DNA of 39,778 bases from a virus, in the IMG/VR virus record IMGVR_UViG_3300038701_001232, positions 1 to 39,778 of that record; one strand, written 5' to 3'. Under the pieces are notes generated by a model. The model was not told the DNA's origin and did not search any database. It saw only the letters and a program-made list of their open reading frames with translations. A program made the translations under genes and the position numbers. Positions 6,200 through 12,805 of this stretch are shown one piece after another; positions within the stretch are counted from its first letter, which is position 1, and each line of letters starts with the position of its first letter.

Positions 6200-7564
6200 A
6201 TGAGCCTAGAAGAATACAAGGTTTTTGTTGAAGCCAAGACGCACCTGTCTGGCGAGTTCGGGTTCAAGCCTGTCTATGAAAATCCGAACGCCTTTGACTT
6301 TCAAAATCACTTGATCGACTGGGCATTGTCCAAGGGTCGCGCGGCAACATTTGCAGATTGCGGGCTTGGTAAAACTCTCATGCAGCTTGTTTGGGCTGAG
6401 AACGTTCACCGCAAAACCAATCGCCCCGTTTTGATATTGGCCCCGCTTTCTGTTTCTTCGCAAACGGTGGATGAGGCAAACAAGTTTGACATTGAGGCTT
6501 ATCGGTCATCTGATGGGACTTGGCCTAGCGGTAAGGGCATCATCACCACAAACTATGAGAGGCTACATCATTTCGACCTTTCAGACTTTTCAGGCATTGT
6601 CTGCGATGAAAGCAGCATTTTGAAAAACTTTGATGGTGCAATCAAGGCGTCGATAACCAAGGCGATGCGCAAGGTTGAATATCGCGCAATGTATACGGCT
6701 ACCCCAAGCCCAAACGATTACACCGAACTTGGGACATCATCCGAGGCGCTGGGAGACATGGCCTATATGGACATGCTTTCAACTTTCTTCAAAAGCAATG
6801 ACGACACGTTGCACCCTGCACACATCGGCCAAAACTGGCGGTTTAAGGGACATGCAGAGCCGCATTTTTGGCGGTGGGTCGCGTCATGGGCGCGGGCTAT
6901 TCGCCGCCCGTCAGACCTTGGGTTTTCCGATGACGGGTGGACGTTGCCAGAACTACGGGAAATTCACCACGAGATTGAAAGCAAGCCGCTTGACGGTCAG
7001 TTGTTTGCAATGCCGGTCAAGGGCCTTCCGATGGAACGGGAAGAAAAAAAGGCCACGATCAAAGAGCGGTGTGAGTTGGCTGGCGAGTTGATCCAGCAAC
7101 ATGATAGCGGCGTCATGTGGTGCCAGTTCAATGCAGAAGCCGACTTGCTGGCGGAGATCGTTTCAGGCGCAGTTAACTTGCAGGGAAGCGACAAGGACGA
7201 GGCCAAAGAGGAAAAGTTTCGCGCCTTCAAGGATGGTGAAATCAAGTATCTCGTGACCAAGCCGAAGATTGCCGCTTTGGGCGTCAACTGGCAACAATGT
7301 GCAGCTTGCACCTACTTTGACGACTACAGCTATGAGCAATACTATCAGGCGGTTCGTAGGTTCTGGCGTTTTGGTCAAAAGCGGCCTGTTACCGTTCACC
7401 AGATCGGAACCACAAGCCTCAGCAACGTTGCCAAGTCGCGCAAGCGCAAGGCTGAAGCCGCTGACAAGATGTTTGGCGAGATGATGCGCCACATGATCGA
7501 CGCACAGCGTCACCGCAAGATTTTTGGGGATGGCGACAAGCCGAAATTCCCCGCTTGGATGTAA
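6200..7564 (+). CDS. SNF2/DEAD-like helicase
   Basis: A 454-residue superfamily 2 ATPase. Walker A is DCGLGKT (residues 53-59), motif II is DESS (136-139, in IVCDESSIL), and motif III is YTATPS (165-170). The C-terminal lobe carries ALGVNWQQCAACTYFDDY and QAVRRFWRFGQKRPVTVHQI, the latter being the motif VI arginine region typical of SNF2-type phage helicases. It would use ATP to translocate on or remodel DNA during replication or recombination. ATG 6200 has an ideal AAGGAGGG site, which excludes the upstream in-frame ATG. It is immediately followed by a DNA methyltransferase gene, a recurrent pairing. Confidence 0.9.
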   Translation: MSLEEYKVFVEAKTHLSGEFGFKPVYENPNAFDFQNHLIDWALSKGRAATFADCGLGKTLMQLVWAENVHRKTNRPVLILAPLSVSSQTVDEANKFDIEAYRSSDGTWPSGKGIITTNYERLHHFDLSDFSGIVCDESSILKNFDGAIKASITKAMRKVEYRAMYTATPSPNDYTELGTSSEALGDMAYMDMLSTFFKSNDDTLHPAHIGQNWRFKGHAEPHFWRWVASWARAIRRPSDLGFSDDGWTLPELREIHHEIESKPLDGQLFAMPVKGLPMEREEKKATIKERCELAGELIQQHDSGVMWCQFNAEADLLAEIVSGAVNLQGSDKDEAKEEKFRAFKDGEIKYLVTKPKIAALGVNWQQCAACTYFDDYSYEQYYQAVRRFWRFGQKRPVTVHQIGTTSLSNVAKSRKRKAEAADKMFGEMMRHMIDAQRHRKIFGDGDKPKFPAWM

Positions 7565-7574
7565 GGAGGAACCC

Positions 7575-8579
7575 ATGACCGTAAAGAACCAGATCATCAC
7601 CGACGACTATGCGATTTACAACGCGGATTGCGTTGAGGTTGTGTCAGACATGCCGGACAAGTCTGTTGACATGTCGGTATATTCGCCGCCCTTTGCTGGC
7701 CTGTTTCAGTATTCCGGCGATGAACGGGACATGTCGAATTGCTACAACTACGACGAGTTTTACGACCAATATCGGTTTCTTGTGAAGCAAATGGCGCGCG
7801 TCACGAAACCGGGCAGGATCAACTGCGTTCACTGCATGGACATTGGAGAGGACGCGATTGGCACTGTTCACGACCTGCCAGGAAACATCATCCGACTTCA
7901 CGAGGAAGCCGGGTTTCAGTTCATGGGCAGGCGTTTGAAGTGGAACGAACCGCTCGCCGTCAGGCTTCGCACCATGGTCCGTGGACTTGCTCACCAAACC
8001 ATTTGTGAGGACAGCGCAAAGTCCAGCATCGCAAACGCAGACTATGTGCTGTTTTTCCGCAAGCGCGGCGAGAACCGTGTTCCGGTTACCCATGAGCGCG
8101 GGTTTACGAGATATTTTGGTGCGGAACACATGCCCGATGACGTTCGCCAATATCGAGGCTTTGACGGCGACCAGAAGGAAAACAAGTTTTCGCATTTCGT
8201 TTGGCGTCGATACGCATCAAGCGCATGGATGGATATTCGTGCAAGCAACAAACAGAAAACCGGATGCGGGCTGACCGCGCGGGCAGTTGTAGACGATGGT
8301 GAAGCGCGAGAACCAGATGATGTAAAGCACGTCCACCCTCTTATGCTGGACATCATTCATCGGTGCGTTGAACTTTACACAAACCCAGGCGAGACAGTTT
8401 TCACGCCATTTATGGGTGTGGGTTCTGAGGTTTACAGCCCGGTTTACCTTGGTCGGCGCGGGATCGGTGTTGAGTTGAAAACATCATACTTCAATCAGGC
8501 CGCAAAAAACATTGCGAAGGCGAAGGACGATTACGTCAAGGACGGTGCCGGGGATCTGCTTTCAATGGTGGCGTCATGA
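7575..8579 (+). CDS. DNA methyltransferase, N4/N6 beta-class
   Basis: This 334-residue DNA methylase has catalytic motif IV SPPF (residues 37-40) near the N-terminus. The SAM-binding motif I lies near the C-terminus (VFTPFMGVGSEVYSPVYLG, then RRGIGVEL). The order IV then I defines the beta class of amino-methyltransferases, and SPP(F/W/Y) is common among N4-cytosine and some N6-adenine enzymes. The base cannot be assigned from sequence. ATG 7575 follows AAGGAGG closely. No restriction endonuclease lies nearby, so it is an orphan enzyme, plausibly protecting phage DNA from host restriction or marking replication state. It is coupled to the DnaA-like gene by ATGA. Confidence 0.88.
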   Translation: MTVKNQIITDDYAIYNADCVEVVSDMPDKSVDMSVYSPPFAGLFQYSGDERDMSNCYNYDEFYDQYRFLVKQMARVTKPGRINCVHCMDIGEDAIGTVHDLPGNIIRLHEEAGFQFMGRRLKWNEPLAVRLRTMVRGLAHQTICEDSAKSSIANADYVLFFRKRGENRVPVTHERGFTRYFGAEHMPDDVRQYRGFDGDQKENKFSHFVWRRYASSAWMDIRASNKQKTGCGLTARAVVDDGEAREPDDVKHVHPLMLDIIHRCVELYTNPGETVFTPFMGVGSEVYSPVYLGRRGIGVELKTSYFNQAAKNIAKAKDDYVKDGAGDLLSMVAS

Positions 8580-8803
8580 CCATCACCGAAGCCATGCGCG
8601 CCTCTGCCAAGCGTCACGGGGTTTCAGAGGGTGACGTGCTAGGCCACACCCGCAAGCCGCATATTGTCAAAGCGCGCTGGGCCGGTTGGGCCAAGGCTGT
8701 TGAGGCTGGCCACACCCGCGCGGATATTGCTCGGGCTGTTGGCAAGGATTGGACCAGCGTCATGCACGGGTTGCGGCGCTACAACGAAGGGAAAGACACA
8801 TGA
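8576..8803 (+). CDS. Stand-alone DnaA domain-IV-like DNA-binding protein
   Basis: A 75-residue protein consisting almost entirely of a helix-turn-helix like the C-terminal domain of DnaA. RKPHIVKARWAGWAKAVEAG is followed by TRADIARAVGKDWTSVMHGL. DnaA domain IV has the equivalent R(K/R)xxIVxARxxA helix and the DHTTVLHAxRK signature; here it is DWTSVMHGLRR. There is no AAA+ domain. The family resemblance is by eye but covers both halves of the motif. It could bind DnaA boxes to compete with host DnaA or to recruit replication proteins. It is coupled on both sides to replication genes. Confidence 0.65.
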   Translation: MTITEAMRASAKRHGVSEGDVLGHTRKPHIVKARWAGWAKAVEAGHTRADIARAVGKDWTSVMHGLRRYNEGKDT

Positions 8804-9105
8804 CCGACACCAGCAAGGAAGCGATTGCCGAGATACTCGATGCGCTGGACCGGATACTTGGCGAGGAAATTGACGTTGAGGTAAGTGCGGCGCGAAAGAT
8901 GATTGCCGCGATGGAGGCCGAGCGTGACGAAATCGAAGGCGAAAACGAAGCATTGAAAAGCAAGGTAAAGGCGCTTCGTGAAGAAAACTATCAGTTATGG
9001 CAGGCTCGTTTGAGATCAGAAACGCCAAATGTCGCCACACTCTTTGGAGTTGAACTAGGCGAAGTGCTTGACATGGTGATCACACAACAGGAGCAACAGA
9101 CATGA
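8800..9105 (+). CDS. Coiled-coil protein of unknown function (101 aa)
   Basis: A 101-residue acidic protein starting MTDTSKEAIAEILDALDRIL. Residues about 30-67 form a strong predicted coiled coil (AMEAERDEIEGENEALKSKV, then KALREENYQLWQ), so it probably dimerises. It is coupled through ATGA on both sides between the DnaA-like protein and GapR. No domain is recognised. An accessory or bridging role in the replication module is inference only. Confidence 0.65.
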   Translation: MTDTSKEAIAEILDALDRILGEEIDVEVSAARKMIAAMEAERDEIEGENEALKSKVKALREENYQLWQARLRSETPNVATLFGVELGEVLDMVITQQEQQT

Positions 9106-9344
9106 CCGACACGCAACGCGCCGAGGGTGCAGAACTGCGCCAGATCATCGAGCGGATCGAACGCTTGAACGAGGAAAAGCAGCAAGCCGCTGACTTGGCA
9201 AAGGATGTCTACGCGGAGGCGAGGGCTAGAGGCTATGACCCGGCAATTCTGCGCAAGGTGATCGCCCGCCGAAAGCGCGACCGCGACGACTTGGCCGAAG
9301 AGGCCGCAATTCTCGAAATGTACGAAACCGCGTTGGAGGGGTGA
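9102..9344 (+). CDS. gapR: GapR/DUF2312-family nucleoid protein
   Basis: An 80-residue protein matching the GapR (DUF2312) family along its length. ELRQIIERIERLNEEKQQAA leads into DLAKDVYAEARARGYDPAIL and then RKVIARRKRDRDDLAEE, ending ILEMYETALEG. GapR clamps around overtwisted, A/T-rich DNA as a dimer of dimers and supports chromosome replication in alphaproteobacteria. The family is almost confined to that class and its phages, which is the best host clue in the window. Here it lies between replication proteins and SSB, so it probably handles supercoils ahead of the phage fork or competes with host GapR. Confidence 0.9.
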   Translation: MTDTQRAEGAELRQIIERIERLNEEKQQAADLAKDVYAEARARGYDPAILRKVIARRKRDRDDLAEEAAILEMYETALEG

Positions 9345-9347
9345 GAG

Positions 9348-9830
9348 ATGCTAAACCAGTGCACATTCATAGGCAACCTTGGGGCCGATCCTGAAACGCG
9401 GAACTTTAGCAACGGAGGGAAAGTCTGCAACCTGCGCCTTGCCGTGTCTGAAAAGTGGAAGACCAAGGACGGGGAGCGCAAGGAAAAGACAGAATGGATT
9501 AGCGTCGCCATTTTCAGCGAGGGGCTTGTCAGGGTTGCGGAACAATATCTCCGCAAGGGGTCAAAGGTCATGATCCAAGGCAAATTCACAACCCGGAAAT
9601 GGCAGGACCAGTCAGGGCAGGACCGCTACAGCACGGAGATCGTGTTGCAGGGCTTTGACGCCAAGCTGGTGATGCTGGACGGGCCAAGCGGTGAAGGCCA
9701 ACGCGACACCGGCGGCGGATACGACCGCGACCCGGCGCGGCAGGCCCCTAGCGGCTACGGCGCGGGCGGTTCGCCAATGGGCGGCAACATGGACGACGAG
9801 ATCCCATTTCAGCGGGAGGCGCGAGCATGA
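9348..9830 (+). CDS. ssb: Single-stranded DNA-binding protein
   Basis: A 160-residue SSB. The OB-fold covers about residues 1-110 (MLNQCTFIGNLGADPETRNF; LRLAVSEKWKTKDG; EWISVAIFSEGLVRVAEQYL; GSKVMIQGKFTTRKW). A Gly/Asp-rich linker and the tip DDEIPFQREARA follow. Bacterial SSB normally ends in DDDIPF, which binds partner proteins. Here six residues follow the DDEIPF motif, so the terminal carboxylate used by many partners is displaced. It coats ssDNA during phage replication and works with the annealing system. The GGAGGGG site before ATG 9348 is strong. Confidence 0.95.
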   Translation: MLNQCTFIGNLGADPETRNFSNGGKVCNLRLAVSEKWKTKDGERKEKTEWISVAIFSEGLVRVAEQYLRKGSKVMIQGKFTTRKWQDQSGQDRYSTEIVLQGFDAKLVMLDGPSGEGQRDTGGGYDRDPARQAPSGYGAGGSPMGGNMDDEIPFQREARA

Positions 9831-10078
9831 CATACGGTTGGGAAGAAAAGGCGAGAGAGGCAATTTGTCCGCTACTTGATGAAGTAATTGATGACATGCC
9901 TGGGAACTTTGAACTTGTCGGCATAGCCGTTTCCAATGCCGACACAGGCGAGGCCGCGTTCTGGAACATATACAGCAATACCGGCGTTTATATGGCCGAT
10001 GTTGCCGGAGACGTGATGGGCGACGCGATTGCCAATTATCAAGACGCGGTGAAGAACATTCATAGGGGTGGTGCCTGA
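9827..10078 (+). CDS. Small acidic protein of unknown function (83 aa)
   Basis: An 83-residue acidic protein (MTYGWEEKAREAICPLLDEV at its start) coupled to ssb by ATGA and to the next ORF by TGATG. It alternates helical and strand-like segments (FELVGIAVSNADTGEAAFWN), suggesting a small alpha/beta fold. No family is recognised. The position suggests co-expression with SSB. Confidence 0.65.
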   Translation: MTYGWEEKAREAICPLLDEVIDDMPGNFELVGIAVSNADTGEAAFWNIYSNTGVYMADVAGDVMGDAIANYQDAVKNIHRGGA

Positions 10079-10257
10079 TGCTGAAACATGATGGTAGTTT
10101 TATGCCGGTTGCCCCCGATCAGGTTGTGACTGTTTTGCAAAGAAACGGTGAACAAGATAAAGGCAAGGCCAGCGAATTTGGTTGGAAGCATCGCCTAGAT
10201 CATAACGGAAAACCGTGGGGTGGAGATATTATTGCATATATGGAGGCGCGCGTCTGA
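10078..10257 (+). CDS. Small protein of unknown function (59 aa)
   Basis: ATG 10078 overlaps the previous stop (TGATG), and its own stop overlaps the following ATG in the same way. The 59-residue product (MLKHDGSFMPVAPDQVVTVL; WGGDIIAYMEARV at the end) is mixed in charge with no motif I can name. The tight two-sided coupling supports translation. Confidence 0.6.
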   Translation: MLKHDGSFMPVAPDQVVTVLQRNGEQDKGKASEFGWKHRLDHNGKPWGGDIIAYMEARV

Positions 10258-11138
10258 TGCTGGTTTCTCATATGACCGTATCCGCCCGCAGCACACCGCC
10301 AATTGTGCCGGAAAAAATATGCCGATCCGAAAACCTTGGGCCGTGCCGTTTTGAGAGGTGGGGCGAGGACGCAGTGCGCCGGTTTTACGAGATTGTCGCC
10401 AACCGAGAAAACAGATCAATGCAGGGCGGCGGCGCATGGGATAACATGCAAAAAAACGAAGCGGTTGGCCGATCAATGGGCTACCGTCAGGCTGTGCTGG
10501 ACTATCTCAAGGACAATCCGGGTTGGAAGGATCGGCGCACCATCGCCGCTAATGTAGAGATGCCGGATGACGGGCTATCAAACGCGCTGCATGGCCTTGT
10601 GACAAGCAAAGCGCTGGTGAAGCGGATCGTCCCAGGCGGGGCGGGGACAAGCGGGCGTCTAGGGCAGTGGCGCATTGCCAAGGGTGCTGACATATCGCCA
10701 AAGGCGTTGCGCCGCACCAACCGCCAGCGGCTGCAACTCGCCCTGACAGACCAGTGGCAGACTACGACGCAGCTTGCCGCCAAGACTGGCCTAAACACGG
10801 AACAGGCCCGCCGCGCGCTTTCGTCTATCACAAGCTGCGGGGACGCATCCCGCGATTACATCGATCAAAAGCAAGGCGGCAAAAAGGCAATCTGGCGCAA
10901 GGCCGGTGCGGAAAAGCGCAGGGAGATGAAAACGGCGGTCGAGCAGCTTCTAAGCATCCTGGACGGCGGCGAATGGTTGACGCTCCGCCAGATCGCGGAC
11001 AAGATCGAGACGTGGAGCGACAAGCGCCTGCAATCGCAGCTATCAACGCAGGTTTCTATCGGTGTGCTTGAAAAGCGCCTTGAGGTGATCAGTGGTCGAA
11101 AAAAGACACAGTGGCGGCGCAAGGAGGGCGTGGAATGA
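10257..11138 (+). CDS. Multi-winged-helix DNA-binding protein (293 aa)
   Basis: This 293-residue basic protein appears to hold three winged-helix units in tandem. They are about residues 75-125 (YRQAVLDYLKDNPGWKDRRT, then LSNALHGLVTSKALVKR), about 160-205 (NRQRLQLALTDQWQTTTQLA, then GLNTEQARRALSSI) and about 235-285 (VEQLLSILDGGEWLTLRQIA, then LQSQLSTQVSIGVLEKRL). Each ends in a turn that can form a wing. There is no enzymatic motif. It may be a replication-origin or transcription factor. It starts at ATG 10257 after GGAGG, overlapping the previous stop, and it is followed by a coiled-coil ORF. The exact role is unknown. Confidence 0.7.
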   Translation: MLVSHMTVSARSTPPIVPEKICRSENLGPCRFERWGEDAVRRFYEIVANRENRSMQGGGAWDNMQKNEAVGRSMGYRQAVLDYLKDNPGWKDRRTIAANVEMPDDGLSNALHGLVTSKALVKRIVPGGAGTSGRLGQWRIAKGADISPKALRRTNRQRLQLALTDQWQTTTQLAAKTGLNTEQARRALSSITSCGDASRDYIDQKQGGKKAIWRKAGAEKRREMKTAVEQLLSILDGGEWLTLRQIADKIETWSDKRLQSQLSTQVSIGVLEKRLEVISGRKKTQWRRKEGVE

Positions 11139-11317
11139 GCGCCCGCGAGACCATCGACCGTATGCAGGCCACCATTGACGCACAGCGCGCCAAGATCGCC
11201 CGCATGGAAGCCGGACGCCACAAGCAGGACAAGCGCGAAAACGCGGCGCTAGGCCGGATCGTGGAGTTGGAACAGGAGCTTGCCGCGCTGAAAAAAATGC
11301 AAGCGCTGCAAGATTAG
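11135..11317 (+). CDS. Coiled-coil protein (60 aa)
   Basis: A 60-residue protein from ATG 11135 (MSARETIDRMQATIDAQRAK), coupled to the winged-helix gene by ATGA and preceded by AAGGAGGG. Almost the whole length is a predicted coiled coil ending LEQELAALKKMQALQD. It is probably a dimerising partner. No domain is recognised. It is the last gene before the promoter at 11321. Confidence 0.65.
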   Translation: MSARETIDRMQATIDAQRAKIARMEAGRHKQDKRENAALGRIVELEQELAALKKMQALQD

Positions 11318-11320
11318 CCC

Positions 11321-11361
11321 TTGCAATACCGGGCCGGTGGCCCTATATTGAGTGCATAGGG
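11321..11361 (+). promoter_or_regulatory. Middle promoter with two palindromic operators
   Basis: TTGCAA (11321-11326), a 17-bp spacer and TATATT (11344-11349) make one of the best sigma70-like promoters in the window. The spacer contains GGGCC-GGT-GGCCC (11331-11343). A second inverted repeat, CCCTAT...ATAGGG (11341-11346 and 11356-11361), spans the -10 and start site. These are natural repressor sites, possibly for the XRE protein encoded three genes downstream. Confidence 0.7.
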
Positions 11362-11393
11362 CAATGAAGCCCGCCAGTCAGGAGATAGACAAA

Positions 11394-11528
11394 ATGTTTA
11401 CAGTTGGTCAGAATGTCAAATGCTCGGGTTTCACTTTCTGGGTCGTGTCGGTCAACGGCGATGAATACATTATCCGATCAGATCGCGGCACCCGCATCGC
11501 CTACCTTGACGAACTGGAGGCGGTATGA
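11394..11528 (+). CDS. Small beta-rich protein (44 aa)
   Basis: This 44-residue ORF, MFTVGQNVKCSGFTFWVVSV at its start and AYLDELEAV at its end, has AGGAG about 9 nt before its ATG. It is the first gene behind the promoter at 11321. Alternating hydrophobic residues suggest a small beta-barrel. Its stop overlaps the next start as ATGA. No family is recognised. Confidence 0.6.
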   Translation: MFTVGQNVKCSGFTFWVVSVNGDEYIIRSDRGTRIAYLDELEAV

Positions 11529-11710
11529 ACCCGCGCCGCAGGGAGTTAATCATCAAGAAGCTGGCGCAAATGAACTGCGCCAGTCTTGAGGCGGGCGAGA
11601 TAACGCGTTGCCTGTCCGGTTGCTGCACTGGCTCGAAACTAATCCGCGCGGCAATCGAAATGTCAGGAACGGGCGAGTTGACCATGCAAGATATTTGGAG
11701 TGTGCCATGA
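11525..11710 (+). CDS. Small Cys-containing regulatory-region protein (61 aa)
   Basis: A 61-residue protein beginning MNPRRRELIIKKLAQMNCAS with Cys at 18, 29, 33 and 34 (RCLSGCCTG). The CxxxCC cluster could bind metal but is not a standard zinc finger. The helical first half is basic. It is coupled to both neighbours by ATGA and is encoded just before the XRE regulator, so a regulatory role is possible. Confidence 0.6.
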   Translation: MNPRRRELIIKKLAQMNCASLEAGEITRCLSGCCTGSKLIRAAIEMSGTGELTMQDIWSVP

Positions 11711-12039
11711 GTGACTCGGAAATGACCCCACTCCAATTCCTCGCAGCCCGCAAGACCTTGGGCCTCAGTCAGAACGATCTGGCTGGGGTCTGGGGTATGG
11801 GTGACAACGGTGGCCGCACAATCCGCCGTTGGGAAAACGGTGAACGCCCGCTAAACCCGGTCGCGGCGTTTGCTATTCAAGGCATGATCGACGCGCAGAA
11901 GCTGGAAGCCGCGCTTGACCGCAAGGTAGCCGAGTGCCTACGCTGGCAACAGCAGGCCCGCCCGCTTCTGACGGAAGCCGAGGACGACGCCGGGACGAGC
12001 GCAATGGTGGAGCTAGAGCTAAGGGGTGATGTGTGGTGA
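11707..12039 (+). CDS. XRE/Cro-type helix-turn-helix regulator
   Basis: A 110-residue regulator. The HTH occupies about residues 8-50: LQFLAARKTLGLSQNDLAGV, GDNGGRTIRRWENGERP. The LGLSQ-x-x-LA helix-turn and the (T/I)RRWENG recognition segment are the signature of the Cro/C1 family. An alpha-helical C-terminal part follows. It would bind DNA as a dimer, and the palindromes at 11331-11361 upstream of its own operon are obvious candidate sites. No LexA-type cleavable domain is present, so it is more Cro-like than CI-like. ATG 11707 overlaps the preceding stop. Confidence 0.85.
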   Translation: MSDSEMTPLQFLAARKTLGLSQNDLAGVWGMGDNGGRTIRRWENGERPLNPVAAFAIQGMIDAQKLEAALDRKVAECLRWQQQARPLLTEAEDDAGTSAMVELELRGDVW

Positions 12040-12629
12040 ACAAGCGGGCAAGCTACACCATCGGGCAGGTGGTGCCGTATCACAAGCCTCGCGGCGTCGT
12101 ATCTGACAGCCCATGTGCGCCCCGCTGGAACGCGTTAAGGGTTCCTCCGGGGCAAGAGGCCGCAAAGACAGCCATGCTGCGCAGCGCGGGCGTTTTTGCC
12201 ATGTTCCCCAAGGAACAGCGAACGCGGTTCAAGAACGGCAAGAAGATCGTGACGGAACACGCCACAGTCACGCAATTGATCTATGCCCGCTTCACACATG
12301 AGCCGCAATGGGACGTGATGAAGGATCGGCGCATCATCACCGGCGTGATCTGCCACAACGCCCGCCCGGTCAGCATCCACCCGGATATCATCCGCCAGGT
12401 GCAGGGCCTGCCAACGGAGGCCGAACGCATAGCAGAGGCAAAGCGGCAAATGCAGGAGGCGCTGTATCGCGTCGAACCGGGCGACAAGGCGGAAATCCTA
12501 GATGGCCCGCTTGCCGGTCTGGTGGTCGAGATATCAGCCGTGCAGGGCAAGCGCATCTGGTGGATGCCGGTAGGCGGCGGGATCAAGGGCGAGGCCAGCC
12601 ATGGCAGTCTGAGGCGAGTTGAACCCTAG
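12033..12629 (+). CDS. NusG-like transcription processivity factor
   Basis: A 198-residue NusG homologue. The NGN domain spans about residues 31-125: RWNALRVPPGQEAAKTAMLR, then YARFTHEPQWDVMKDRRIIT and VICHNARPVSIHPDI. The first block is the NGN opening strand and helix (WxALRVxPxxE). The C-terminal KOW motif is at about 148-170: PGDKAEILDGPLAGLVVEIS. NusG-type proteins bind the RNA polymerase clamp and suppress pausing or termination; phage and RfaH-like members do so on selected operons. Two GTG codons (12033 and 12036) can serve as start after AAGGGG. Its place directly before the late promoter suggests a late antiterminator. Confidence 0.85.
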   Translation: MVNKRASYTIGQVVPYHKPRGVVSDSPCAPRWNALRVPPGQEAAKTAMLRSAGVFAMFPKEQRTRFKNGKKIVTEHATVTQLIYARFTHEPQWDVMKDRRIITGVICHNARPVSIHPDIIRQVQGLPTEAERIAEAKRQMQEALYRVEPGDKAEILDGPLAGLVVEISAVQGKRIWWMPVGGGIKGEASHGSLRRVEP

Positions 12630-12632
12630 CAC

Positions 12633-12660
12633 TTGCGCGGCATACAAAATCTGGTATCAT
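12633..12660 (+). promoter_or_regulatory. Late promoter
   Basis: TTGCGC (12633-12638), a 16-bp spacer and TATCAT (12655-12660). CATAGGG follows the -10 closely, as it does at the 11321 promoter, hinting at shared start-site control. It is the only promoter-like sequence I find ahead of the morphogenesis genes. Confidence 0.55.
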
Positions 12661-12666
12661 GCGCCA

Positions 12667-12805
12667 TAGGGTGAGGGACAGCCGACACAATAGCGGATCG
12701 CCCCGTAATTCCCAAGCCACGCGCCCCCGGTAACGGAACTGAGGATCGGGCGCGGAAGAATGCTATTCAGCAACAGCACAGGAACGCCAGAGGGCGTTAA
12801 GCGTC
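12667..12805 (+). promoter_or_regulatory. Late leader with GC-rich stem
   Basis: A 139-nt untranslated leader between the late promoter and the first late gene. CGCGCCC (12720-12726) can pair with GGGCGCG (12748-12754), enclosing CCGGTAACGG. There is no T-run, so it is not a terminator. In a genome with its own NusG homologue it is a candidate recruitment or antitermination element. Small ATG frames inside it do not look like genes. Confidence 0.4.
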
